The translations under genes were made by a program, and so were the position numbers. Positions 57,281 to 63,949 of a DNA stretch of 63,985 bases are shown one piece after another. Every line of letters starts with the position of its first letter. The stretch's first letter is position 1. The notes under the pieces are model-generated. The model did not search any database. It was not told the origin of the DNA and worked only from the letters and a program-made list of their open reading frames with translations. The stretch is from an uncultured Gammaproteobacteria bacterium (lineage in GTDB: Bacteria; Pseudomonadota; Gammaproteobacteria; Pseudomonadales; Pseudohongiellaceae), in the NCBI GenBank assembly GCA_913060975.1, contig CAJXVC010000013.1, positions 65,536 to 129,520 of the forward strand, written 5' to 3'.

Positions 57281-57820
57281 CTAAAAACTCTGAATAAATC
57301 CCAACACGAGCACTATACAACAGTAGCCCAGCCCAGCGGCAGCCGGGATGATATTCATGGCGAACCCCGGTGCGCGCCACAATACATTGTAGCGATAGCC
57401 TGCCCAAAATAGTACGCGACCGATAACAAACACCGCTGAATAAACCGGCAACAGGCTCAGGAAAGCAAAGGGCAATAGCATGGCCAGACACAACGTGTTC
57501 AAGGCGAATAATACTATCTGTTCATGGGTGTTGGACAAGACACGCAAGTCGATGGCCATCGCCTCGGAATTCGCGACTGTCTTGGTTGGATCATCGGATG
57601 AGTTGCCAAAGCGTTGCATGCCAATTCGCACAACGGTAATGACGAAAAATGCCGCTGGAAATACCAGACACTGTATAGCGAGCTTGAAGCGTTCAACAAG
57701 AATCACCTCAGCGTCATACTGCGGAAACAGCAAATAGAGCACGAGGAACGAAACCAAGGTGACGAATACACCCACGACCATGCCAGTCTTTACAGTATTG
57801 TCGTTGTCTGCCTGAGTCAT
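57281..57820 (-). CDS. MAPEG-like membrane protein (copy 2)
   Basis: 179 residues with about five helices. The central VLSNTHEQIVLFALNTLCLAML corresponds to the MAPEG helix-2 motif (N-T-x-E-Q), and VIGRVLFWAGYRYNV to helix 4. It is longer at the N-terminus than typical MAPEG proteins (130 residues), with an extra helix and a 40-residue loop. It is the middle gene of a minus-strand group. Confidence 0.72.
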   Translation of the reverse strand: MTQADNDNTVKTGMVVGVFVTLVSFLVLYLLFPQYDAEVILVERFKLAIQCLVFPAAFFVITVVRIGMQRFGNSSDDPTKTVANSEAMAIDLRVLSNTHEQIVLFALNTLCLAMLLPFAFLSLLPVYSAVFVIGRVLFWAGYRYNVLWRAPGFAMNIIPAAAGLGYCCIVLVLGFIQSF

Positions 57821-57851
57821 GCAATCACCCCCGCAAGGACCCTGCTCTGGT

Positions 57852-58244
57852 TCAAGTAAACATTCCCGTCAGCAAGAGACCAATAAGCATCAGCAATGCG
57901 ACGCCAAACATGACTGACCTGAGAAGCTGGATATTGCAATAATAACAAACAGCGTAGCCAGCACGCGCGAACACGTACGCCCACGAGAGATAGCCTGTGT
58001 AGGTCGCATTCGCCCCTGAAAACACACAGAACAAAATGACGATAATATAGACAGCGATACCCTCATTGGTGTTGGCGACGGTACGGCTCGCGCGAAACAG
58101 TGGATCGCTGTGATCGGCCGCGACTGGCGAGCCAGGCACATGCCTGGCTTTGAGTCCAAAAAAATCAGCTACTAATATCTGAATGAGTAACAGAAGTGCC
58201 AATGCCCCCCAGGAAGCGATTGTGAGTTGAAATGCATCTAACAT
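57852..58244 (-). CDS. MAPEG-family membrane protein (copy 3)
   Basis: 130 residues, four helices. RASRTVANTNEGIAVYIIVILF is the MAPEG motif and YLSWAYVFARAGYAVCYYCNIQLLRS the helix 3-4 region. Typical MAPEG length. It lies 31 bp upstream of copy 2 on the same strand; a joint role is possible. Confidence 0.82.
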   Translation of the reverse strand: MLDAFQLTIASWGALALLLLIQILVADFFGLKARHVPGSPVAADHSDPLFRASRTVANTNEGIAVYIIVILFCVFSGANATYTGYLSWAYVFARAGYAVCYYCNIQLLRSVMFGVALLMLIGLLLTGMFT

Positions 58245-58331
58245 GGTTGCTCCTTGTTTATGAGTCGATCGAGATCAGCAGCAATGACCGCAACAGTTGA
58301 AGCCTATTCCGGGCAACACTGTTTGCCGCTG

Positions 58332-58796
58332 TTATGACCTGGATTTTTGTTCTTGGCACAATTGTTGTTCGCTTTCGGTAAGACCGAGTTCTTTTTGCTT
58401 TTTCTTCGTCAATCCCTGAGCCACGAGTCTGTGCGACTGTGCAAGATAGTACTCCAGCTGCTCATCCGTTTCCTGACGCGAGTCATAATGCTGTATCCAG
58501 CGCATGCCGCGTGCGGCCATATAGGGCGCCGGCCTGTAGCCGGGCTCTTCCTTGAGAAACTCGAAATTCAGGTCAGAGGTTTTAAAGGTGAATGCTGGGT
58601 GGCCAGATTTCTCCCAACCGTCTTTCTCACAACCGCCTTTCTCCCAACCACCTTTCTCCCAACCGCCTATCGCAAAAACCTTGCCGCCAACTTTCCACAC
58701 CTGGCAATTGCCCCACTGCACAACATGAGTCGTTGCCGGCAAGGCACTGCAGAAACGATTGTATTCGTCATAGGTCACACTGTACTCACTTGCCAC
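58332..58796 (-). CDS. MmcQ/YjbR-family DNA-binding-like protein with repeat expansion
   Basis: 154 residues from a GTG start. MmcQ/YjbR signatures are CSALPATTHVVQWGN near residue 16, VGGKVFAI (36-43) and, after the insertion, HPAFTFKTSDLNFEFL with APYMAARGMRWIQHYD. Residues 44-64 are four tandem 5-residue units (GWEKG, GWEKG, GCEKD, GWEKS) encoded by a 15-bp DNA repeat, not part of the family fold. The insertion falls in a surface turn between two strands. The function is unknown. Confidence 0.82.
   Translation of the reverse strand: MASEYSVTYDEYNRFCSALPATTHVVQWGNCQVWKVGGKVFAIGGWEKGGWEKGGCEKDGWEKSGHPAFTFKTSDLNFEFLKEEPGYRPAPYMAARGMRWIQHYDSRQETDEQLEYYLAQSHRLVAQGLTKKKQKELGLTESEQQLCQEQKSRS
58611..58670. 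repeat. 15-bp tandem repeat within a coding sequence
   Basis: Four copies of CTCCCAACCGCCTTT with single-base variants (58611-58625, 58626-58640, 58641-58655, 58656-58670). The unit is a multiple of three, so copy-number change alters protein length without breaking the frame. Confidence 0.9.
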
Positions 58797-58840
58797 TAAT
58801 CGCTTTTGGCCCGACGTGGCGAGAAATAGTGATATCTTCG

Positions 58841-59263
58841 CTACGCGCCATTTTCAAAGAATAGCTTAATCATGGTGACCACGGCGCCGATAACCGCCAC
58901 CCAGACAGGAATCAACACTGTCCAACGTTGGCTGCGGCGAATTTGCCGGTCGTGTATTTCCACTGCCGAATTCAATAGTGCCTGGGTATTCTCTGCTGAC
59001 AGGGCTGGGCGTTTCTGACCTGATTCCTCACTGACATGGCGCGCCACCAGTGACACCGGGAATTGCTTGCCCTCGACTACCCGAAAGAACTCGCGATGCT
59101 CTTTGGCGATTTCACTCCACGTATCAGCAGAGTCTGGCGAATCACCCAGCTCAGAGGCCAGCCCTGCTTCGCTGCGATGGGAGTCCTCATCCAGCGCCAA
59201 TACTTGCAGCAAGGCCAATACATCTTCAAGGCGCCCGTCTTTGAGATATTTGTTTTTCTGCAT
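58841..59263 (-). CDS. Tail-anchored membrane protein of unknown function
   Basis: 140 residues, not recognised. A charged soluble region (LEDVLALLQVLALDEDSHRSEAGLASEL and ENTQALLNSAVEIHDRQIRRSQRW) is followed by one C-terminal membrane helix (VLIPVWVAVIGAVVTMIKLFF). The C-terminal anchor suggests a cytosolic domain held at the inner membrane. Confidence 0.65.
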   Translation of the reverse strand: MQKNKYLKDGRLEDVLALLQVLALDEDSHRSEAGLASELGDSPDSADTWSEIAKEHREFFRVVEGKQFPVSLVARHVSEESGQKRPALSAENTQALLNSAVEIHDRQIRRSQRWTVLIPVWVAVIGAVVTMIKLFFENGA

Positions 59264-59374
59264 AATGAGTCAACCGTTTGTGATTCTGCCTTGCTATGCT
59301 GTTCTGACGGCTACCAAGTAGTTCCATTTGTCGGTAGTCGCCTGTAACTGTTCGTTCCAGTCCCGCTTCGAGTC

Positions 59375-59770
59375 TCAGGGTAGCTCAATACCATTGGTTT
59401 CCCGCACCGGGATCCCCTCTGCATCAAATCCTTCGAGACACTGCGTATTTATACCATAGGAGTCCGGCGCCATTCGTTTTCTGTGGAAAGGATAGATGCC
59501 GCACTGGCTACAAAAGAAGTGCTGCGCTGTATGGGTGTGAAATTGATATTTACTTAACACCTCTGCGCCATCTAACAAAACGAAATCGTTTTCATGCACC
59601 TTAAGCATAACGGCATTTCTACGCCGGCACATGGAGCAGTTGCAGGTGGTCACTTCGGACAGATCGGAGTCGATCTGGAACTGAACAGAGCCGCAGTGGC
59701 AGCTTCCGGTAAAACGCTGTTTGTTGTTTGAGCTCTGCATGCTTTGTGTATTATCGTTGTTAGTGAGCAT
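59375..59770 (-). CDS. GFA-family zinc protein (copy 2)
   Basis: 131 residues. Zinc cysteines C24-H-C26, C43-N-C45-S-M-C48 and C87-S-Q-C90-G match the GFA pattern. It differs clearly from the copy at 9013-9408 (about one third alike by eye), so it is an old paralogue or separate acquisition. It is the last gene before the integron-type region. Confidence 0.85.
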   Translation of the reverse strand: MLTNNDNTQSMQSSNNKQRFTGSCHCGSVQFQIDSDLSEVTTCNCSMCRRRNAVMLKVHENDFVLLDGAEVLSKYQFHTHTAQHFFCSQCGIYPFHRKRMAPDSYGINTQCLEGFDAEGIPVRETNGIELP

Positions 59771-59819
59771 TTGGCGTCGCCGTTTGTCTTGAAGCCTGGC
59801 TCGTCAAGCCTTCGTATTG

Positions 59820-60359
59820 CTATTCAGATTGCATCTGCTCCAGACATGACTCCAATCTGGACACCTCTGCCGCAAAGTTTGCTTCTTGCAGAGTTCTGCT
59901 AAAAGTCTGGTTTTCGCTGGTTTCCGTTAATTGTAGAGTGACTGGACGATTACCTTTCATAGCGCTTAGTACGTCGCGTGTTTGCTCTGCAGACGCTCTG
60001 AACAAGGAAACCCCATTAGCATAATGGTAGTCATTCAAAACAAGCGTATCTCCATCAATATCGATCTGTAGTTCAAGAGCGTCGTCGGGCCCATAGTCAA
60101 TAAAGGAAAGCTCCAGTCTTAGCTCGTTGAGCGGAATAGTAGACAGGCTTGACGGATATTTATTCGCGTAGATGTAAGACAGCTCAGCATAGGGTAAGGA
60201 ATCCGTTTCAGAAGGTGGTTCCCGTACTGCGACGCTCATAATACAACCAAAATCAGTGGTTGCTGCGTACCAGAAACTCGCTTCGTTGCGGTCGGGCTGG
60301 GCGTTGGCAGAAATGCTGATGAGGAAAATGCTTGTGGCTATTGTGATGTTGAGCTTCAT
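59820..60359 (-). CDS. Secreted protein, last cassette gene
   Basis: 179 residues. A signal peptide (IATSIFLISISANAQ) precedes a beta-rich domain (FWYAATTDFGCIMSVAVREPP, ELRLELSFIDYGPDDALELQIDIDGDTLVLNDY). No family was recognised. The start codon is 7 bp from the core of the first attC, as for a cassette gene, but no attC follows its stop. It is either the terminal cassette with a lost attC or a chromosomal gene at the array edge. Confidence 0.65.
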   Translation of the reverse strand: MKLNITIATSIFLISISANAQPDRNEASFWYAATTDFGCIMSVAVREPPSETDSLPYAELSYIYANKYPSSLSTIPLNELRLELSFIDYGPDDALELQIDIDGDTLVLNDYHYANGVSLFRASAEQTRDVLSAMKGNRPVTLQLTETSENQTFSRTLQEANFAAEVSRLESCLEQMQSE

Positions 60360-60366
60360 GTTAGGT

Positions 60367-60435
60367 GCTTAACGCCCTGGTTAATGGGCAAACTGCACAG
60401 CAGTTTGTCCTTGATTGAAATGAATGTTGGTTAGC
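60367..60435 (-). other. attC site 1
   Basis: 69-bp site. The core GTTAAGC (complement of 60367-60373) matches GTTRRRY, followed inward by arm GCCCTGGTTAATGGGC, then inner stem CAAACTGC/GCAGTTTG with an ACA loop. The outer R''-type box is the complement of GTTAGC at 60430-60435. It ends 11 bp from the stop of the gene at 60447. Confidence 0.8.
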
Positions 60436-60446
60436 ATTTCACTAAG

Positions 60447-60740
60447 TTAGCCAGCGAGTCCCAGCAATACATAAATCGCATACATTGGAACTAAAAGTAA
60501 CTTTGGCGCCATGATCTGATTGCGATGGATAAAGAAAATTGATAGTCCAAGACTCAATGGAATATATAGAGCGGCTATTTGAATCCATCCATTACCTCCA
60601 AAGAGATACAAGGAACCAGGCACGCTCCATACTAATGCGACTATCATCAGATTCTTGCTTGGCCTCCAAGCAGCTGCTGTTGCAATCAGTACAAAGCAGA
60701 TTATCGCAGGCCATCCCAACAAGAACTGGAAGATGATCAT
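60447..60740 (-). CDS. Small four-helix membrane protein (cassette)
   Basis: 97 residues, almost entirely hydrophobic: helices at about 2-20, 30-48, 52-70 and 78-95 (e.g. LLLVPMYAIYVLLGLAG at the end). AAAGGAG stands 15 bp before the ATG. No family was recognised. It is a promoterless cassette typical of integron arrays. Confidence 0.65.
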   Translation of the reverse strand: MIIFQFLLGWPAIICFVLIATAAAWRPSKNLMIVALVWSVPGSLYLFGGNGWIQIAALYIPLSLGLSIFFIHRNQIMAPKLLLVPMYAIYVLLGLAG

Positions 60741-60765
60741 CGGATGGCACTTTGCTCCTTTTGTT

Positions 60766-60828
60766 CACTAACGCTCTTGCTAATGGGCTCGGCGAAAGCC
60801 GAGTCCAAGATTGAGCTGATTGTTAAGC
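60766..60828 (-). other. attC site 2
   Basis: 63-bp site. The GTTAGTG-like R' core is at 60766-60772 (imperfect in the third purine), the arm contains GCTCTTGCTAATGGGC, and the inner stem GGCTCGGC/GCCGAGTC has a GAAA loop. The outer R'' box GCTTAAC (complement of 60822-60828) fits RYYYAAC exactly and is 1 bp from the GIY-YIG stop. Confidence 0.8.
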
Positions 60829-60829
60829 A

Positions 60830-61279
60830 TCATCTAGATTTCCGCTTTGACTTTCGATTAAGTGAAGGTTGGAATTTATCTTGGAAATGCTCTTCAATTT
60901 CTTTTCTCCCGAATGAAATTTCCATCCTACAAAGCTTATACCCGGTCAACGTACTATTTATAAGTTCCTCTATGTGAGGAGGGTGCTTCCTTTTGGATGA
61001 TGCTTTTTCGTAGCTTTCGATATTTGAGAACTTTCCCTCTCCGAGCGATCTACGAACGGTATGATGGCGTGAGTCAAGCATGTCTCGCATCCTGCCACGA
61101 AGATTCCCTGTTTCGCCAACATAGACAGGTTTCGCATCATCGAAGATCATGTAGACGCCCGCATCGTCGGGTTGTGCAGTAACCCAGGAGTGGGTCAATT
61201 CAATATTTATCCAGTTTTCAGGATTGAAGAAGTACTTTTCTATCCTTTCTAACTCAATTGCAACGTCTTCTGAATTCAT
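60830..61279 (-). CDS. GIY-YIG endonuclease-domain protein (cassette)
   Basis: 149 residues. A single GIY-YIG nuclease domain: GVYMIFD (41-47), PVYVGETGNLRGRM (51-64, with the YVG and R/E residues), and a conserved His pair region HHTVRRSLGEGKF, followed by a Lys-rich C-terminus (SLNRKSKRKSR). No UvrC or homing-endonuclease domain is attached. Single-domain cassette versions have unknown roles; a DNA-cutting defence or repair function is inferred. Confidence 0.8.
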   Translation of the reverse strand: MNSEDVAIELERIEKYFFNPENWINIELTHSWVTAQPDDAGVYMIFDDAKPVYVGETGNLRGRMRDMLDSRHHTVRRSLGEGKFSNIESYEKASSKRKHPPHIEELINSTLTGYKLCRMEISFGRKEIEEHFQDKFQPSLNRKSKRKSR

Positions 61280-61304
61280 AACCTATGTTTGACAGGAGTC
61301 GTAT

Positions 61305-61367
61305 GCTCAACGCCCGTAATAATGGGCAGGGCGCCAGCCCTGTCCCAAATTGACTTATTTGTTATGC
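61305..61367 (-). other. attC site 3
   Basis: 63-bp site. The core GTTGAGC (complement of 61305-61311) fits GTTRRRY, the arm is GCCCGTAATAATGGGC, and the inner stem GGGCAGGGC/GCCCTGTCC has a GCCA loop. The outer R'' box GCATAAC (complement of 61361-61367) contains the TAA stop codon of the KAP gene at 61362-61364. Confidence 0.82.
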
Positions 61368-63038
61368 ATCGTCAATCTCGATACCGAACTTTCGAACCCT
61401 TAGACGATTAACTTCGTCTTCTGCCGCAATTCTTTTGAGCGCGCCGATTGCACGTTTTGATATTTCTATTTTCGTGTCGCTTGCATTTCCGAATTTCCCA
61501 AATTTTAAACACGTATGTACCCATTTAGACAGGTGCCGCCCGCGCTGAGATTTGAATAAATGGTAATACTCATCCTCTGAAGTATTGGCTAGTATGACTT
61601 CGTCTTTCTGATTCCAGCCGTTCTCCCCAGCAATCCGGGCTAATACTTGTTCTGCGTTTTCGTCTACTACCGATGCCGCATATTTCTGGTTGAATTTTTC
61701 AACAACTTCTGGGTCTTTGATATCTCCAAAGAAATTGTTTTCCTCCATGTTAAAAAGCTCTATGTCTTCGGACCTTTCCTTTATGTATAAGTCAATCGAT
61801 TCTGAAGCTAGTTCATCTTCGCCTAGTTCTCGAAACAATCTTACAACACCATTCAAATTCGTTGGAGATATTTGCTTCGCATTCGCCTTTAAACTGTCAA
61901 AGATGACTTTTATTACTTCTTCTTGGTTGTTATCGAAACTGTCGTGATAGATGTTCCATGCATCATGAGATGCTCGCTCAGATTTGGATGCCAAATATTG
62001 GTCATTGATCTTACTAGCTACTGGTAAAAAATCTTCTTCAATAAAGAAACCCCTCTCCACTGAATTCGCTAACTCGGCATCAAGCTCGTCTGTCAATTCG
62101 TATTCATAGTTTCCTAAGACTGATCGCCACTGTTTCTCTTGTGCAGATATTTCATCGCCTTCATCAAGCCCGAATGAGCTATACCCCAATTTGGAAACGT
62201 ACTCTACGCTGGGTATACTTTCATCGCTTTGCGAGCAATAACTACACCACGAAAAAAGAGTTAATGATTGAATAATTTGACGGAGAGTTTCTTCCTCTAA
62301 CCCTTCTGCTAGCGGCTGAACCAATTCCGCTAACCTTTCAATCTTTTTGAGTACTCTAATATTTTTTATACCCAATTTAATGGTGAAATACTTAAGTTCT
62401 GAGGTAAAAGGCTTGTCTGGATCATAGGCAATGTCCGCACATTCCTCTGGGCTCGGTGAAAAATCTATTTCTAAGTCAATTACTTTTTCTTTGTACTTTG
62501 TATAGTCATCCAGCCCCTCTTCACCGTCATTTAGAAGAATTACAATCTTACATTTCTTCTGTTCTTTAAGCTGAGAGATTAAGCCTAAGATATCTCTAAT
62601 AGATAGGCCTTGCCCCGATCTTTCCAGATCATCAATGCAAATCAGTGTTTGTTTGAGCGATAAAAATGAAATGGATTCAATCACGGAGCTGAAATTTGTA
62701 CTGTCTTTAAACGTGCCTAGGAAACCCCTTCCAACCTTTGTAACCAAGTCGGTGGAATTTTTCTTGAATGAATCTAAATCTGCCTCAGCTCCAATAATCT
62801 CTCTGCTTACAACATTTTCGAATATTGAGAACTTGAATGAATCCAATGAGTTAATACCAAACAAAGACACATATGAATATTTTTCTAAAGCAATTCGATT
62901 TTCTTTCTTAGCCTCCAGTAAGAATTTATTCCAACTGAAAGTTTTTCCAACTCCCCACACACCTTTAATAGCAAGCACTTCGGCAGTGGGGCTAGACAGA
63001 AAAGCGTCAATCTGATTTTTAATAATCTGAATTGTCAC
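61362..63038 (-). CDS. KAP-type P-loop NTPase (cassette)
   Basis: 558 residues from a GTG start (63038), AT-rich. Walker A GVWGVGKT is at 26-33, Walker B TLICIDDLER at 131-140, then IRDILGLISQLKEQKKCKIVILLND, the KAP/STAND-like signature in which the ATPase is followed by a long helical C-terminal region (about 250-558) without other motif. KAP NTPases are usually membrane-linked; no helix is evident here, so it is probably soluble. Related P-loop proteins occur in phage-defence loci. The stop is inside the attC site, so translation ends in the recombination element. Confidence 0.78.
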   Translation of the reverse strand: MTIQIIKNQIDAFLSSPTAEVLAIKGVWGVGKTFSWNKFLLEAKKENRIALEKYSYVSLFGINSLDSFKFSIFENVVSREIIGAEADLDSFKKNSTDLVTKVGRGFLGTFKDSTNFSSVIESISFLSLKQTLICIDDLERSGQGLSIRDILGLISQLKEQKKCKIVILLNDGEEGLDDYTKYKEKVIDLEIDFSPSPEECADIAYDPDKPFTSELKYFTIKLGIKNIRVLKKIERLAELVQPLAEGLEEETLRQIIQSLTLFSWCSYCSQSDESIPSVEYVSKLGYSSFGLDEGDEISAQEKQWRSVLGNYEYELTDELDAELANSVERGFFIEEDFLPVASKINDQYLASKSERASHDAWNIYHDSFDNNQEEVIKVIFDSLKANAKQISPTNLNGVVRLFRELGEDELASESIDLYIKERSEDIELFNMEENNFFGDIKDPEVVEKFNQKYAASVVDENAEQVLARIAGENGWNQKDEVILANTSEDEYYHLFKSQRGRHLSKWVHTCLKFGKFGNASDTKIEISKRAIGALKRIAAEDEVNRLRVRKFGIEIDDA

Positions 63039-63056
63039 TAAAGTACGCTCTTAGGT

Positions 63057-63168
63057 GCATGACGCCCTTGTTAAGGGGTGGGTTGCCGCACTTGGTTTGC
63101 GCGTAAAATGGCGTAGCCATCCGCAAAGCATGTGTGGTCAGGCCATCCCATTGATCTGTTTGTTATGT
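63057..63168 (-). other. attC site 4 (long, altered core)
   Basis: 112-bp site, longer than the others. The core reads GTCATGC (complement of 63057-63063), with C in place of the second T of GTTRRRY. The arm GCCCTTGTTAAGGGG is kept, and the central region contains GGTTTGCGCG/CCGCAAAGC around ATGGCGTAGCCAT. The R''-type box ACATAAC (complement of 63162-63168) is intact. Confidence 0.7.
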
Positions 63169-63244
63169 GTTGGTCAAATTCCATATAAGTCTTATTGCTT
63201 AGAAGCTTTCATAGCAATTATATGACTCTCTCAATTCCTGTCAG

Positions 63245-63745
63245 TTATCTAGATTCTGTAACCCGCATGTGAGAAATAGCCCTTCTAAACATAGATCCTG
63301 ATACTCCGGGAGCATCTTGTGCAAGCGCATCAAGCTCCTTTCGGATGCTATCTATAAACTGATCAGTATCAACCTCTGTTACGTCTTTTCTTGCGCTCAT
63401 TTGCTCTATTTTTCGCTTTATGGCGCCGTAACGCGCACCTACTGTACGATGCTGTTCAGCGCGTTCTGAAAACCGAAGGAAAGTTTGAAGGCCAGCGAGT
63501 ACAGCCACTGACATACTCACAATACCGGTAACTATTAGAGCAACTTGATTGGTTCCAGACTCTAAATAGACAAATGTAGAAGTCCCAGCGGCAGCAGATA
63601 AAACTACTACTGGTCCGCCGAGCAAGAAATTGAGCCGAGCATAGATATTCCCAGCAGTATAATGCACGTATTGTAATTCAATGCAGTGCGACAGCCATTC
63701 TGCTTGAAGTTGTTCTGGCGTAATACTAGAAAGTTCAGTTGCCAT
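63245..63745 (-). CDS. SLATT-domain two-helix membrane protein (cassette)
   Basis: 166 residues. Two closely spaced membrane helices (about 41-60 and 68-88) are followed by the helical region FLRFSERAEQHRTVGARYGAIKRKIEQ, the hallmark of SLATT (SMODS/SLOG-associating two-helix effector) domains, then a C-terminal coiled part. SLATT proteins are proposed pore-forming effectors of CD-NTase and SLOG signalling. No nucleotidyltransferase is next to it here, so it is a stand-alone version. Assignment by pattern only. Confidence 0.75.
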   Translation of the reverse strand: MATELSSITPEQLQAEWLSHCIELQYVHYTAGNIYARLNFLLGGPVVVLSAAAGTSTFVYLESGTNQVALIVTGIVSMSVAVLAGLQTFLRFSERAEQHRTVGARYGAIKRKIEQMSARKDVTEVDTDQFIDSIRKELDALAQDAPGVSGSMFRRAISHMRVTESR

Positions 63746-63865
63746 ATAAGAATCAGTCGTTCTGGTTATTATTAACTAGTACGTCTTATTGTTAGATATC
63801 TTATTCTTTAGATAGATACCTTACTTCAGCTGTTAAATTTGGGGCATAAGTTGACGATTCGAAAC

Positions 63866-63949
63866 ACATAACGCTCTGGTTAATAGGCAAGCTGCGCAGC
63901 AGCTTGTCCTGTAGCCTGCCTTGGCGGGCGATTGAACTGATTGTATGGT
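63866..63949 (-). other. attC site 5 (right edge)
   Basis: The core ACATAAC at 63866-63872 (complement GTTATGT) is followed by arm GCTCTGGTTAATAGGC and inner stem AAGCTGC/GCAGCTT. An extra 18-bp segment (GTAGCCTGCCTTGGCGGG) then precedes the usual ATTGAACTGATT. The outer box is degenerate (GTATGGT), or lies at 63976-63982, close to the window end. Its cassette gene lies beyond the edge. Confidence 0.6.
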
